Position numbers and translations under genes: made by a program
Origin: Photobacterium atrarenae
GTDB taxonomy: Bacteria > Pseudomonadota > Gammaproteobacteria > Enterobacterales > Vibrionaceae
NCBI RefSeq assembly: GCF_024380015.1
Contig: NZ_CP101509.1
Location: 1,736,001-1,800,000 of the forward strand
Length of the DNA: 64,000 bases
Direction: 5' to 3'
In this document: piece after piece, positions 51,365 to 61,497 of the stretch
Layout of the letters: each line of letters starts with the position of its first letter
Numbering within the stretch: the stretch's first letter is position 1
Notes under the pieces: model-generated
Database searches by the model: none
Told to the model about the DNA's origin: nothing
Seen by the model: only the letters and a program-made list of their open reading frames with translations

Positions 51365-52570
51365 CTAACCCGGTCGCCCGTCTACTCGCGGCCGAGTCAG
51401 GATCGGGGAATAAACCACCGTAAAGATCCCAAATGCACCCGCCCATAACAACGCTGACAGCACATATCCGCTAATTGCCATCGCCGGGAATAACATCAAC
51501 AGTAGCGTGCGTGTCAAAGCCGAAAGCACAATCAGCACAAATCCTGCCACCATCCAACGCCGAATTTTCAGCGGGCGTCCGGTATGGCCCAGCGACACCC
51601 GGGCAATCATGGCCAGAATCATCGCACCTATGCCGCCGACCGTCAGAAAATGTAACGCGACGCTGTAACTAATGGAGCCAAACATTTGGTTCACGGCAAG
51701 GAGCAACAGGCCAAGGATCATAAACAGATAAGCAAAGTGAAGCAGCCACAATAGCGGTACTTTCAGCGTCGACCAGGTGCGCCAACGAGCAAACCGGATC
51801 AGGTTAAACACCCCTGTCGCGATTAACAAGCCGGGTAATGCGGTCTGACGAACCGCATCAGGGATGGGGAGCAACACACAGGCCAGCAACAGCCAACAAG
51901 GGAGCAGTGAGCAACGCTCGAGCCAGGTGACTCGGGTGATCTGCTCGGTTTGGGTACCGCGCCAGGTAAAGAAAGGGATCACCCTGCCCCCAACAACCAG
52001 TACAATCACAGAGATAGTGACAATGACCATCATGGATACGTTGTGCACGGTATCACTTGATACACCCATCGCTATCAAGTGAAAACGCGCATTGAGATAG
52101 GTCAGCAATAAGATCAAAGGCGAGAAAAACAAATTATTCCATTGCTTACGGACAACGATGGGCTTGGCCAGGAAATAAGCAGCCAGCGGCATCCACAATA
52201 AATCGAGCCCCATCCATAGATAGCTCGGGCTGGCAAAAAGTAACCCGGCCCGCGCAGCAAGCCAACAGGCAAAAATGCTGGCAAGGCGCCATCCTCTAAC
52301 ACCGGGATTACCGGTCCAGTTTTGTACCGCAGTCAGCAGAAAGCCAACAATAATTGCGCCGGTAAAGCCAAACAACATTTCATGGCTATGCCACCAAACC
52401 GGGTTGCCATACATTAAGCCGGATAGATTGATACTACCGGACCAGAACATTGCCCAGAGCAACATCGCGAGTACTGAAAATCCGCTCCCGGCAAGAAAAA
52501 ACGGCCGAAACGCCAGACGGAACAACGGCGGAATTCGCTGCTCTTTGGCTTGGTCAATAATCTGCATCAT
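51365..52570 (-). CDS. nnrS: NnrS family haem-copper membrane protein
   Basis: A 401-residue inner-membrane protein with about twelve hydrophobic segments. The opening PPLFRLAFRPFFLAGSGFSV, the YGNPVWWHSHEMLFGFTGAI segment with potential metal-ligand histidines, GGRVIPFFTWRGTQ, and ALHFLTVGGIGAMILAMIAR are the NnrS landmarks. NnrS binds haem and copper and in V. cholerae protects the cell against nitric oxide by limiting damage to the iron pool. A well-formed NsrR operator lies just upstream, so NO-responsive derepression is expected. Tandem ATG codons at the start leave the first residue ambiguous. Confidence 0.92.
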   Translation of the reverse strand: MMQIIDQAKEQRIPPLFRLAFRPFFLAGSGFSVLAMLLWAMFWSGSINLSGLMYGNPVWWHSHEMLFGFTGAIIVGFLLTAVQNWTGNPGVRGWRLASIFACWLAARAGLLFASPSYLWMGLDLLWMPLAAYFLAKPIVVRKQWNNLFFSPLILLLTYLNARFHLIAMGVSSDTVHNVSMMVIVTISVIVLVVGGRVIPFFTWRGTQTEQITRVTWLERCSLLPCWLLLACVLLPIPDAVRQTALPGLLIATGVFNLIRFARWRTWSTLKVPLLWLLHFAYLFMILGLLLLAVNQMFGSISYSVALHFLTVGGIGAMILAMIARVSLGHTGRPLKIRRWMVAGFVLIVLSALTRTLLLMLFPAMAISGYVLSALLWAGAFGIFTVVYSPILTRPRVDGRPG

Positions 52571-52619
52571 GTGGCTACCTATCGAGTCACTTTAAACATG
52601 CATACATAATACACCTTAA

Positions 52620-52642
52620 AAGGTGTAATGAAAATACATCTT
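52620..52642. promoter_or_regulatory. NsrR operator upstream of nnrS
   Basis: AAGGTGTAATG-A-AAATACATCTT has the 11-1-11 structure of the NsrR site. The right half is identical to the consensus AAATRCATCTT and the left half agrees at about eight of eleven positions. It lies 50 bp before the nnrS start. A second, weaker partially overlapping copy runs towards 52597. Confidence 0.8.
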
Positions 52643-52757
52643 TAACAACAAATGGAAACCTGACGCCAGGAATCGCCTAGCAGATAAAACAATGCCACGC
52701 AGGCAAGGGAAACTTGCCGGCGTGGCATCATATTGACCAAGAAATCAATATTTCGGG

Positions 52758-53624
52758 TTAAAATCCAGGGTAGTCGACTGGACGGGTGATGCGCTGAATA
52801 TCAAGAATTGCGATACTGCCTTGCCAGCGGCTCTCAATCAGGCCGACACTCAGCCAGTAGCGACCATCTGCGACATCAATCTCAGGTAAGGTTGTTGGTA
52901 AACGGCCATCGACATTTTCGGTCCACAGCGGTGTCCAACTGGTGTCATTGAGATCATACAGGCTCATCGACAGCACTTCCGACGGACAGGCCGGGTTAGG
53001 CAGGCCCCCCTGTTCGATTCGCCAGTTTTTACTGTCTTTCCAGCCAATCCGCTGCTTCGCCGAAGGCGAAGTCAGAACCACCCATTGATTGAGAGTCTCA
53101 TCCTGGGCGGTCGTGATCGTCAGCTGATACAACCCTGCTTCAACAGGCGCTTCCAGCCGACGGGCTTCGGCATTGAAATAGCCTCCTTCAGCAACGCTCG
53201 GCGTCGCAACAATCAGATCCAGATCCGGCCAGCGCGATAGACGAACTTCTCTTAGCTCTGTTCGACTCGTCCCGTTGATCGAGAGCTTTAGCAACGTTTG
53301 ATTCACACTTTGAATCACTTCCCGCTGAATCGCCAGGTTCGGTAACCAATCCGGCATGGCGACCTGAGACAGACTACGACCACAATCTTCCGTAATCGCC
53401 AGCCGCAACAACTGATTCAAGTTATCTTGCTGGGTTTCATCCGGTTGTTGTTGCCAGGCTTGGACAATGCTGCCAAAACTATCTGTCGTTTTACCTTCCA
53501 GTAAACGCTGATGAGCGACCGTGTAAACGTCCTGCCCAGTAAACCATCCAGCGGCAAAACTCGGTGCCGACAGCACTGAGTTCAAGAGCAGCAGTGAACA
53601 AGTGAAAGAGAGCTTTTTTTGCAT
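52758..53624 (-). CDS. vxrC: VxrC-like periplasmic protein (DUF2861)
   Basis: A 288-residue exported protein with signal peptide (MQKKLSFTCSLLLLNSVLSA). Recognisable features of the DUF2861 group are AGWFTGQDVYTVAHQRLLEG, AITEDCGRSL and a beta-rich C-terminal half (GLYQLTITTAQDETLNQWVV, DGRYWLSVGLIESRWQGSIA). In V. cholerae vxrC is the third gene of vxrABCDE, which responds to cell-wall damage; its own role is not clear. The start codon overlaps the vxrB stop by one base (TAATG). No vxrD or vxrE follows here; the next gene, nnrS, has its own NsrR-controlled promoter. Confidence 0.83.
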   Translation of the reverse strand: MQKKLSFTCSLLLLNSVLSAPSFAAGWFTGQDVYTVAHQRLLEGKTTDSFGSIVQAWQQQPDETQQDNLNQLLRLAITEDCGRSLSQVAMPDWLPNLAIQREVIQSVNQTLLKLSINGTSRTELREVRLSRWPDLDLIVATPSVAEGGYFNAEARRLEAPVEAGLYQLTITTAQDETLNQWVVLTSPSAKQRIGWKDSKNWRIEQGGLPNPACPSEVLSMSLYDLNDTSWTPLWTENVDGRLPTTLPEIDVADGRYWLSVGLIESRWQGSIAILDIQRITRPVDYPGF

Positions 53625-54292
53625 TACTTCGATGATTTCATCCGGTAGCCGACACCTCGCAAGGTCTCAATTTCAATACCCGGTAACTTTTGTCGCAACT
53701 GCAAAATATGAGTATCGACCGTCCGCGTCGTCGGGTAATGATTATAACCCCACACCTGATCCAACAACTCATCCCGGGTAAACACGCGCCCGGAGTGCTT
53801 GGCCAAAAAGACCAATAGCTCGAACTCGGTCCGAGTCAGCACAATGACTTCTTCCCCTTGCCGCACTTCCCGACTGTCCAGGTCGATATCGATCTCACCG
53901 ACAGAAATCACATTAGCGGCCTGTACCGGTTGTTCATCCCCACTACGTAAATGAACCCGGATCCGAGCCAGCAGCTCTTCTTCGGCAAATGGTTTGGTCA
54001 GATAGTCTTTCGCGCCAGAATCCAGGCCGTCGACTTTATCAGTAATAGACACCATCGCGGTGAGCAGGATCACCGGGACATGCTTACTCTCAAGCCAGCC
54101 ATTCAGGTAATCTAACGAATCACCTTCAGGTAATTGGCGGTCTAAAACCACCAGATCAGCCTGAGACCATAAATCGGCTACTTTTGTTGCACAATCCGCG
54201 TAGAGGCATTCATAGCCTGCTTCTCGCAGGCTCTCGAGCAAACCAGCAGCTAAGTTTTGGTCATCTTCAACCAGAAGCAGAGTTTGATTCAC
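53624..54292 (-). CDS. vxrB: VxrB/WigR response regulator
   Basis: A 222-residue OmpR-family regulator. The receiver domain has the acidic pair Glu9-Asp10-Asp11, the phospho-acceptor Asp51 (LVVLDRQLPEGDS), a switch Thr in VILLTAMVS and Lys in DYLTKPFAEEELLAR. The winged helix follows (LTRTEFELLVFLAKHSGRVF, DQVWGYNHYPTTRTVDTHIL). In V. cholerae VxrB controls cell-wall synthesis, type VI secretion, biofilm and iron uptake genes in response to wall stress. It overlaps the kinase gene by 26 bp and vxrC by one base. Confidence 0.9.
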   Translation of the reverse strand: MNQTLLLVEDDQNLAAGLLESLREAGYECLYADCATKVADLWSQADLVVLDRQLPEGDSLDYLNGWLESKHVPVILLTAMVSITDKVDGLDSGAKDYLTKPFAEEELLARIRVHLRSGDEQPVQAANVISVGEIDIDLDSREVRQGEEVIVLTRTEFELLVFLAKHSGRVFTRDELLDQVWGYNHYPTTRTVDTHILQLRQKLPGIEIETLRGVGYRMKSSK

Positions 54293-55709
54293 ACGGTATC
54301 TCCAAAATAAAAGTGGTAGGCGGACCTTGTAGTTTCATGCGTCCCCCCATTCTACGTATCATCGATTCTACGATTGTAAGACCTAGCCCCAAGCCTTTTT
54401 CGCTCACGAAGGGCTTTCTTAATCGAGCCCAGTCTTTCGACCCAAGCTGTCCCTTATCTTCAACTCTTACAATCAACTTTCCATCACGAAACGATGACGA
54501 TAATGTGATTGGCGCAGTGCCATATTTCTGGGCATTGGACAATAAATTGTCGATACATGTACCCAGCCAATAAATATTGACGTAAACGGAACGGTCTTCA
54601 TCCAACTGTAACGACACGTCTTCATAGGGTTCACTCAGGTATTCCATCCATTCATTAAAGGATTCAACCTGCTGAACACTTAATTCTTGCTGATTTGCCT
54701 GTAAATAATCTTTACTGGCCTCTGCCAGCTGGCGCAATCGCCTGGCGTCGTCAGTCAGCCGCCTGAACTCATCATATAGGCTTTCAGGCAAAGCATCAAA
54801 GTGCCGCCGAAAGCCTTCAACCGTCATCCCCAAGCTGGCAATCGGCGTTCGTAGCTCGTGCGTTAAGATCTGTAACACCAACATCCGCTCTTGCATGGCC
54901 CGGCGGCGGATCCGTAACCGGTAAACACCCCAGCCAACCAACAAGGTGATGTTGCCGACCAACAAGCCAACCAGCAGATAAAAGGTCAGCTGAGATTTAT
55001 CTTCTTCCTGCCAGCAAATATTCCCGCTTTTGACCAGACAGAAGTCCGTTTGGTTCAACCGGATAAAATGCATGTCATATTTATTCAGCGCCAGCGACCA
55101 GGTCGGCTGATCATAAACATGGTATTCATTACCGTTTCGAATCCACAACTCGCCATTGGAGATAAAGGTTTTCGCCCCGGCAATGTAAACCTGGATTTCC
55201 TCACTACTCATCCGCTGCAACCGGCCCAATGCGGTGTTCGTCGGTGCCAGACCTCGCTCCTGAATATGCAAATAGCCGTTCAGCGACGCCTCCGCTTCCG
55301 GATGCTTTTCTATATACCGGAACGCATAACTACCACCGCCCGGATGAATATAGCCTGAACGGACAAACCAGCCCCGAGGTAAATTAGTGTTATTACAAAT
55401 CGCCCGCGTAAAGACAACCGGATGCGTCACCAGCGGACTGACCGGCCAGGGCCCTTTACAGCTGATAGCATTGGCGTAAAGCCGTCTCAGGGATTTAAGC
55501 GGATATGCCGAAGATTGCGGTAATAAGCTAGATGGCAGCAGCAGAGGGTTGGGAAAACGACTTTGTAACTGCCTGAAATCATACGTCGCCAGGGGTTCAC
55601 TGTTGAGCAACTCAGAACGGACTGCATCGATACGATCAGACAAGGTATCCGTTGACGCGAGGCTTCCCCCTGAAATCAACAGTGAAAACAATAAGGCATA
55701 CTTTTTCAT
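54267..55709 (-). CDS. vxrA: VxrA/WigK sensor histidine kinase
   Basis: About 480 residues from ATG 55709, which starts the signal peptide MKKYALLFSLLISGGSLAS; an ATG seven codons upstream (55730) spoils it. Residues ~20-245 form the periplasmic DUF3404-type sensor (RLYANAISCKGPWPVSPLVT, CNNTNLPRGWFVRSGYIHPG, with several cysteines). One membrane segment follows (LTFYLLVGLLVGNITLLVGW). The phospho-accepting His is in QILTHELRTPIASLG. ATP-binding motifs are DNLLSNAQKYG and GLGLTIVESMIRRMGG. It senses cell-wall damage, e.g. by beta-lactams, in V. cholerae. Upstream is the convergent-free gap to pntB's terminator, so vxrABC has its own promoter near 55710-55850. Confidence 0.9.
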   Translation of the reverse strand: MKKYALLFSLLISGGSLASTDTLSDRIDAVRSELLNSEPLATYDFRQLQSRFPNPLLLPSSLLPQSSAYPLKSLRRLYANAISCKGPWPVSPLVTHPVVFTRAICNNTNLPRGWFVRSGYIHPGGGSYAFRYIEKHPEAEASLNGYLHIQERGLAPTNTALGRLQRMSSEEIQVYIAGAKTFISNGELWIRNGNEYHVYDQPTWSLALNKYDMHFIRLNQTDFCLVKSGNICWQEEDKSQLTFYLLVGLLVGNITLLVGWGVYRLRIRRRAMQERMLVLQILTHELRTPIASLGMTVEGFRRHFDALPESLYDEFRRLTDDARRLRQLAEASKDYLQANQQELSVQQVESFNEWMEYLSEPYEDVSLQLDEDRSVYVNIYWLGTCIDNLLSNAQKYGTAPITLSSSFRDGKLIVRVEDKGQLGSKDWARLRKPFVSEKGLGLGLTIVESMIRRMGGRMKLQGPPTTFILEIPCESNSASG

Positions 55710-55853
55710 GTCGGCAAGTGTATCACTCAATTCAGGTGATATGTCAGCAAATTGTCATTCATCAAAAAGATTCATGCCCCTTTGCCCATAAAAAGTGCAA
55801 TTGTCACGATTCCACTTTAAGAACAACGCATTAACCGCATCTTTTCCGCGATC

Positions 55854-55876
55854 AAAAAGGGAGCCCGAAGGCCCCC
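55854..55876 (-). terminator. Terminator of pntAB
   Basis: On the minus strand GGGGGCC-TTCG-GGCTCCC (one G-T wobble) is followed by TTTTT. The UUCG tetraloop makes it especially stable. Confidence 0.9.
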
Positions 55877-55904
55877 TCAAACACTTGATGAATGCTTGAA
55901 TAAC

Positions 55905-57281
55905 TTAGATATGCTCAAGGATCTTGTTACAAGACTCTTTCGCATCACCGAACAGCATTTGCGTGTTTTCTTTAAAGAACAGCGGGTTTTGAACACCGGC
56001 ATAACCCGTATTCATTGAGCGCTTAAACACAATCACATGCTTGGCGTTCCAAACTTCCAGGACCGGCATTCCGGCAATCGGACTGTTTGGATCTTCCTGC
56101 GCTGCCGGGTTGACTGTATCGTTCGCACCAATCACCAGAACCACATCGGTCTCTTCGAAATCATCATTGATTTCATCCATTTCCAACACGATGTCATACG
56201 GTACTTTTGCTTCTGCCAACAGCACGTTCATGTGCCCTGGCAGACGACCAGCAACCGGATGGATCCCAAAGCGGACGTTGACGCCTTTCTTGCGCAGTTT
56301 CTCCGTGATCTCATGAACCGGGTACTGCGCCTGAGCCACGGCCATGCCGTATCCCGGTGTGATAATGACGGAACGCGCATCTTTGAGCATCTCTGCCACT
56401 TCTTCAGCAGAAGCTTCATGGTGCTCGCCCTGCTCTTCATCCCCGGTAGATGCTGAACCATCGGTCCCGAAACCACCGGCAATAACACTCACAAAGGAGC
56501 GGTTCATCGCCTTACACATAATGTAGGACAGAATCGCACCCGAAGAACCAACCAGCGCACCGGTCACAATCAGCAGATCGTTGGCCAGCATAAACCCAGC
56601 CGCAGCAGCAGCCCACCCCGAGTAGGAGTTCAACATGGAGACCACAACCGGCATGTCAGCACCACCGATGGAAGCTACCAGGTGATAGCCGAACGCAAAT
56701 GCAATCAGGGTCACGACAATCAGTGCGAACATGGAACCTTCAGCGTTGACGAACATCATCAGCAACAGGAAGGAAACAATGACAGCTGCCAGATTCAACT
56801 TATGTCGGTGCGGCAGCATCAGCGGCTTGGACGAAATCAGTCCTCGAAGTTTACCAAACGCAACCACAGAGCCTGTAAAGGTAACGGCACCGATGAATAC
56901 GCCGAGGAAGATTTCAACCAGATGGATGTTGAGCATCGCCCCGGTCAGGTCCCCATGATCCAGGAAGGTGTTGAAACCGACCAGCACCGCAGCCATCCCG
57001 ACAAAGCTGTGTAAAATCGCGACTAGCTCAGGCATTTCGGTCATTTCAACTTTCTTGGCAAAATGGATACCAATCGCACCACCAATGATCATCGCCAGAA
57101 TAATCCAGCCGGTGCCTTGCGCATCCGGACCGAAAATCGTAGCAATCAGTGCAATCGCCATCCCGGCGATCCCGTAATAATTCCCTGCGCGTGCTGTTTC
57201 CTGCTTGGAAAGTCCCGCCAGTGACATGATAAAAAGTACCGCAGCAACAATATATGCCGCTTGTACGATTCCTGCAGACAT
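55905..57281 (-). CDS. pntB: NAD(P) transhydrogenase subunit beta
   Basis: A 458-residue subunit. The first ~270 residues hold the membrane domain II with about nine segments ([40 protein letters not shown]). The C-terminal domain III binds NADP(H): [40 protein letters not shown] and [20 protein letters not shown] are its signatures. With PntA it drives NADPH formation from NADH using the proton gradient. It starts 11 bp after pntA and shares its mRNA. Confidence 0.96.
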   Translation of the reverse strand: MSAGIVQAAYIVAAVLFIMSLAGLSKQETARAGNYYGIAGMAIALIATIFGPDAQGTGWIILAMIIGGAIGIHFAKKVEMTEMPELVAILHSFVGMAAVLVGFNTFLDHGDLTGAMLNIHLVEIFLGVFIGAVTFTGSVVAFGKLRGLISSKPLMLPHRHKLNLAAVIVSFLLLMMFVNAEGSMFALIVVTLIAFAFGYHLVASIGGADMPVVVSMLNSYSGWAAAAAGFMLANDLLIVTGALVGSSGAILSYIMCKAMNRSFVSVIAGGFGTDGSASTGDEEQGEHHEASAEEVAEMLKDARSVIITPGYGMAVAQAQYPVHEITEKLRKKGVNVRFGIHPVAGRLPGHMNVLLAEAKVPYDIVLEMDEINDDFEETDVVLVIGANDTVNPAAQEDPNSPIAGMPVLEVWNAKHVIVFKRSMNTGYAGVQNPLFFKENTQMLFGDAKESCNKILEHI

Positions 57282-57292
57282 TTGTTACTCCT

Positions 57293-58849
57293 TTATTGAT
57301 CTTTACGGAACATTTCAAGCATGCGCTTGGTCACGGTGAAACCACCAAAAATGTTGATGCTGGCAATCAGCACGGCAATAAATGCCAGGAAAGTCACCAC
57401 CCCGATCCCCTGCCCAATCTGCAGCAAAGCACCAACAATGATAATGCCGGAAATGGCATTGGTCACAGACATCAACGGGGTATGCAGCGCATGAGTCACA
57501 TTCCAAACCACGTAGTAGCCGACCACACAGGCAAGAACAAAGACGGTAAAGTGGGACAGGAACTCAGCCGGGGCAACATTCGCAACCCAACCAAAAGCGG
57601 CAATCCCCGCCGCCATCAGGCCGTACTTTTTCGCAGGCGAAACTGGCTCTTCTTCTTTTTTCTCAACAACAACTTCTTTCGTTGCTTGCTGAGGCTGAGC
57701 CACTGAAACTTTAATCGGCGGTGCCGGCCAGGTCACTTCGCCTTCTTTGATCACCGTCAGACCACGCAGCACTTCATCGTCAAAATCGATGTCGATCGTG
57801 CCGTCTTTCTCTTTACAAAGCAGTTTCAGCAGATTAACCAGGTTAGTCCCGTACAGCTGCGAAGATTGCGTCGGTAAACGACTGACCATGTCGGTATAGC
57901 CAATAATCTTGACGCCGTTTTCAGTGGTCACCACTTTATCGGCTTGCGTATACGCACAGTTACCACCGTTGGCGGCCGCCAGATCAACGATCACACTGCC
58001 AGGCTTCATCGAATCAACCATCTCCTGGGTGATCAATTTCGGCGCCGGACGACCCGGGATCAAGGCTGTGGTGATGATGATATCAACATCTTTAGCTTGC
58101 TCGGCGTACAAACGCTCTGCTGCCTTGTTGAAATCATCAGACATCTCTTTGGCATAACCGTCCCCGGTACTGGTATCTTCCTGAAAATCAACTTCCAGGA
58201 ATTCCGCACCCATGGACTCAACCTGCTCTTTCACTTCAGGACGAACATCAAACGCGCGTACGATCGCCCCGAGGCTTCCCGCCGCACCAATCGCAGCCAA
58301 ACCGGCAACACCAGCCCCAGCCACCAGAACCTTGGCTGGCGGCACTTTACCGGCCGCTGTAATTTGACCGGTAAAGAAACGACCAAACTCATGTGCTGCT
58401 TCCACGACTGCACGGTACCCAGCAATGTTTGCCATAGAACTCAGCGCATCCAACGCTTGAGCACGCGAAATACGCGGCACAGAGTCCATCGCCATCACAT
58501 TGATTTTTTTACTCGACAGTTTTTCAAGCAACTCCGGGTTTTGCGCCGGCCAGATGAAGCTGACCAGGCTCGCGCCTTCTTTGATCAGTTCAAACTCATC
58601 AACTCCGGCATCCGGATCGGCCAAAGGCGCATTGACTTTCAGGATCAAATCTGACTGCCAGACTTCCTCTGTGGACACCACACTCGCACCCGCAGCTTGA
58701 TAAGCCGCATCGTCGAAGCTTGCATGAATACCAGCATTGTGCTCTACCGCAACGCTGAACCCCATTTTTAATAACTGTTCGACCGTTTTCGGCGTCGCAG
58801 CCACTCGCGTTTCATTGGCGAGTATTTCTTTTGGCACACCAATTAGCAT
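57293..58849 (-). CDS. pntA: NAD(P) transhydrogenase subunit alpha
   Basis: A 518-residue subunit. The NAD(H)-binding domain I spans residues 1 to ~385, with the start [20 protein letters not shown], the Rossmann motif [20 protein letters not shown] and [19 protein letters not shown] linker of Gln, Glu and Val ([11 protein letters not shown]) leads to four membrane segments at the end ([40 protein letters not shown]). The length matches E. coli PntA (510). First gene of the operon. Confidence 0.96.
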   Translation of the reverse strand: MLIGVPKEILANETRVAATPKTVEQLLKMGFSVAVEHNAGIHASFDDAAYQAAGASVVSTEEVWQSDLILKVNAPLADPDAGVDEFELIKEGASLVSFIWPAQNPELLEKLSSKKINVMAMDSVPRISRAQALDALSSMANIAGYRAVVEAAHEFGRFFTGQITAAGKVPPAKVLVAGAGVAGLAAIGAAGSLGAIVRAFDVRPEVKEQVESMGAEFLEVDFQEDTSTGDGYAKEMSDDFNKAAERLYAEQAKDVDIIITTALIPGRPAPKLITQEMVDSMKPGSVIVDLAAANGGNCAYTQADKVVTTENGVKIIGYTDMVSRLPTQSSQLYGTNLVNLLKLLCKEKDGTIDIDFDDEVLRGLTVIKEGEVTWPAPPIKVSVAQPQQATKEVVVEKKEEEPVSPAKKYGLMAAGIAAFGWVANVAPAEFLSHFTVFVLACVVGYYVVWNVTHALHTPLMSVTNAISGIIIVGALLQIGQGIGVVTFLAFIAVLIASINIFGGFTVTKRMLEMFRKDQ

Positions 58850-59292
58850 TATTATTCCCTGAACATTGGCAAAGAAGTTCTATTTTTGTATCCAACCCAC
58901 TCGGTAATATCAAGTACCTTGTAGGAATAATACAAAACTTTCAAACATAAACGTCTCTATCGAACCCGGATGTTATCTTACAACCGAAATAAAAGAACGT
59001 TTAATACAGATGGACAGAGGTCAAACCTCAAATGAAGTTGGTAAATTTTCATCAAAAAGACGAATAAACTGCCAGTTCATTACAGGTAAACACTCAAATC
59101 ATCCAAAAAAGTATTCTGAAACATCAAAATACCCGTTTTAAACACATCGAAGGGAGATGGCACAAGGCCAGAATTGTACGCTGCAACCAATCTTCCCTGA
59201 TGCGCTATCCAACACGATTACTTCAGTTATTGCGCCTGCCTTATCAAAGCAATATGCCGGCGGCAGGTACCGACATATTTTTCACTCAAAAA
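58850..59292. other. Intergenic region upstream of pntAB
   Basis: This 443-bp gap contains no recognisable gene or structured RNA. It should hold the pntAB promoter near its left end and the 3' leader of the HlyU-family gene, which is transcribed in the same direction, near its right end. I see no convincing terminator for the latter; a GC-rich inverted stretch (ATGCCGGCGGCAG) at about 59251-59263 is too short. Confidence 0.35.
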
Positions 59293-59568
59293 TCAGAACA
59301 TACTCTCGCCGGTCTGATCAATGAACATTTTGGCTTTCTCGATCATGAAGATTTCCGCATCTTGCTTTGAAGCGAGCAGATCAGAACGAATGAAAGTATG
59401 GGTCTTCACCTCGCCATCAATTTCCTTACAAATCCGTCCCGCAATGCGGTACTGGCCATTTTCTGCGATCGGCTCAGGGTAAATCCGGTACCCTTCATAT
59501 TCGACCGGCTCCGCTTCAACAACCTTCGGTTCTTTGTCTAATCCAAATAACTTTGAGAAAAAACCCAC
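59293..59568 (-). CDS. HlyU-domain small protein (PF10115 type)
   Basis: A 91-residue soluble protein. It opens MGFFSKLFGLDKEPK, then has VEYEGYRIYPEPIAENGQYR, IAGRICKEIDGEVKTHTFIR and SDLLASKQDAEIFMIEKAKM, which match the family named HlyU in domain databases. Despite the name it is not the ArsR-type HlyU activator of Vibrio haemolysin, and a DNA-binding role is unproven. The C-terminal IDQTGESMF agrees with family members ending in ID..GE.IF. It is a single gene. Confidence 0.8.
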   Translation of the reverse strand: MGFFSKLFGLDKEPKVVEAEPVEYEGYRIYPEPIAENGQYRIAGRICKEIDGEVKTHTFIRSDLLASKQDAEIFMIEKAKMFIDQTGESMF

Positions 59569-59723
59569 CTAAATATCTCCGTGGCTCGTACATATACTTT
59601 GGTATAATGCCATATTCTCATGAAAAGTAATTAAACGCAGATGAAAATCTCGCGAAAAACTCCACCATCATCACACACCCATCAGTTCAACATTTCATTA
59701 ACACCCAGGAAAAATTTTACAAA

Positions 59724-59751
59724 TAAAAAAACGCCAGCAGATGCTAGCGTT
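59724..59751 (-). terminator. Terminator of DUF1127-like gene
   Basis: On the minus strand AACGCTAGCA-TC-TGCTGGCGTT (one wobble) is followed by TTTTTT. It ends the small gene at 59778-59969. Confidence 0.85.
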
Positions 59752-59777
59752 TATAAAATTAAGTGGCGAATGCTACC

Positions 59778-59969
59778 TTAGCGATATAATCCAATATCTT
59801 TTTGCAAGTGGGCAGGAAGCTCCGAAACGTTATATTGTTTAGGTGCAGACTCGCCGCCAAATAAAATATCCAATGCGTGTGCAATCAATCCTTTGATGTT
59901 AACCGCATAGGCCTTTTTCTCCATTACAACATTCGTAGCGATGGTATCAAAATTCAGTGCCTGTGCCAT
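59778..59969 (-). CDS. Small DUF1127-like protein
   Basis: A 63-residue protein. The C-terminal LPAHLQKDIGLYR fits the DUF1127 ending (L-x-x-x-L-x-x-DIGL-x-R), an Arg-containing RNA-binding-like motif known from alphaproteobacterial small proteins and YjiS of enterics. The preceding helix (VNIKGLIAHALDILFG) is amphipathic. The ribosome site GAGAGG lies close before the ATG. Function unknown; relatives affect RNA turnover and phosphate or carbon metabolism. It lies alone with its own terminator. Confidence 0.6.
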   Translation of the reverse strand: MAQALNFDTIATNVVMEKKAYAVNIKGLIAHALDILFGGESAPKQYNVSELPAHLQKDIGLYR

Positions 59970-60236
59970 GATTGCCTCTCTTTGTTGTCATTCTGAACTG
60001 GAGTCATAATAACCGCTTCATTTTACTCGTAAAAATGACAATATTTCGATGTCAACATTAGATTTTCTAATTAGTTAACAGGCCGTTACAAGCATTTTCA
60101 ACCCAACAAATAAACCATACACACAGATGAATAATTACCCACAAAACACGTCTTACGCTGAGATTTCAGGCACCCTCTTGCATTCATCGAATATTTTGTA
60201 TAACAATATCGCAACAATCAATCAAAAGTTTAAACT

Positions 60237-61214
60237 ATGCTAAGCCTGCTCTCGAAACACTCTTCATCATTACTGATTTTTGCAGCAATCATGGGCTTCC
60301 TCTTCCCGAGCGCTTCGGCTGAGTTGTTCCCCTTCTTACCCTACGTCCTTTTCTGTCTGATGTTATTCACCTTGATCGGGATGCATCAGGGTATGCTGAT
60401 AAAATTGCTTGCAAAAGCAGAAATTTGGCTTTATGCCCTGTTCCATTCTATCGTCCTGTCTGTGATAAGTTGTACCATTGCTTTCCTTCTGGACGCGAGC
60501 AACTCGCTCTTACTGGCCATCTCAGCGGTTGCGGCCACAGGATCGTTGTTTGCAACCCCTGCGATTGCACGTTCAGTTGGGCTTGAGCCTTTAAAAGCGA
60601 TGGCAATGACCATCGCCTCCACACTGCTGATGCCTGCCGTGCTGTATATTAACCTGCTGCTTTTTCAGGATGACAGTGTCACGCTCGATCTCAGCAGTTA
60701 TATCCAGCGCCTGCTGATCTTTATTTTTGGGCCGATGCTGTTCTCTGCCCTCTGTTACCGGTTTGTGCCACATCAGGTTTTGCATCGTATCCACGGCAAA
60801 CTATCCCAGTTCACCATCCTGTTGGTACTGGCTTTTCCCTTTGGACTCATCGGCTCGTTTCGTGAAACATTCGATCAATCAGTCAGCAGTGGCGTATTTT
60901 ACCTGCTGACAGGCCTAGCGATTTGTGCGCTGTATTTTATCGCAGGCTATTTCTGTTATCGCCGCTTGGGTATCAACGATGGACTGTTAGCCGCGATAAC
61001 TTCAGCTAATCGAAATACCCTACTTACTTTTACGGTTGCCGGCAGCTATCTTGGTCCGGATTTCCTGATCCTGATGGCCGCCATGCAACTGCCGACTTAC
61101 TGCCTGCCGATGCTGGTCAAGAGCCTGTCACGACGCCTGAAAAAAGCGGAATCATTCAGCACGGCAGAGAGTACTGTACCTGAACATTCAGCCACAAAAT
61201 CAGAGGTGAATTAG
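60237..61214 (+). CDS. BASS/SBF-like membrane transporter
   Basis: A 325-residue inner-membrane protein with nine or ten hydrophobic segments and little else. VAATGSLFATPAIARSVGLE and ITSANRNTLLTFTVAGSYLG occupy the places of the two crossover motifs of bile-acid:sodium symporter family members, where a central Asn (SANRNT) is typical. The charged tail (SLSRRLKKAESFSTAESTVP) is cytoplasmic. The substrate is unknown; relatives move organic anions, pantoate or pyruvate with sodium. Its stop lies 113 bp before the FMN riboswitch, so it is not under riboswitch control. Confidence 0.65.
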   Translation: MLSLLSKHSSSLLIFAAIMGFLFPSASAELFPFLPYVLFCLMLFTLIGMHQGMLIKLLAKAEIWLYALFHSIVLSVISCTIAFLLDASNSLLLAISAVAATGSLFATPAIARSVGLEPLKAMAMTIASTLLMPAVLYINLLLFQDDSVTLDLSSYIQRLLIFIFGPMLFSALCYRFVPHQVLHRIHGKLSQFTILLVLAFPFGLIGSFRETFDQSVSSGVFYLLTGLAICALYFIAGYFCYRRLGINDGLLAAITSANRNTLLTFTVAGSYLGPDFLILMAAMQLPTYCLPMLVKSLSRRLKKAESFSTAESTVPEHSATKSEVN

Positions 61215-61326
61215 TCAACGCCCAGCTGTACACGAAGTCATCAGCCGGCTACTGAGTTCAAACTTATTACGTAAGATCAGCGCTTTCTCTTGCGTCAGAC
61301 GAATGAGTTTTCTAAGATGCCAGAGC

Positions 61327-61497
61327 ATTCTCAGGGCGGGGTGAAATTCCCCACCGGCGGTAGTTCAGGGTTCAAAAATGCCTGAAAAGCCCGCGAGCGC
61401 TTAATGACTTGAACGTGATTAAGGTCAGCAGATCTGGTTCAGTGTTTAAACAAGCATGATTCCAGAGCCGACGGTTACAGTCCGGATGAAAGAGGAT
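61327..61497 (+). ncRNA. FMN riboswitch (RFN element) controlling ribB
   Basis: The conserved RFN core is complete. It opens with CTCAGGGCGGGGTGAAATTC and CCCACCGGCGGTA, continues through an AGCCCGCGAGCGC block with a long variable arm, and closes with GCCGACGGTTACAGTCCGGA followed by TGAAAGAGGA. FMN binding is known to lower expression of the gene behind it. About 150 nt separate the aptamer from the ribB start. No clear intrinsic terminator lies in that stretch, so control may act at translation, as in E. coli ribB. Confidence 0.97.
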
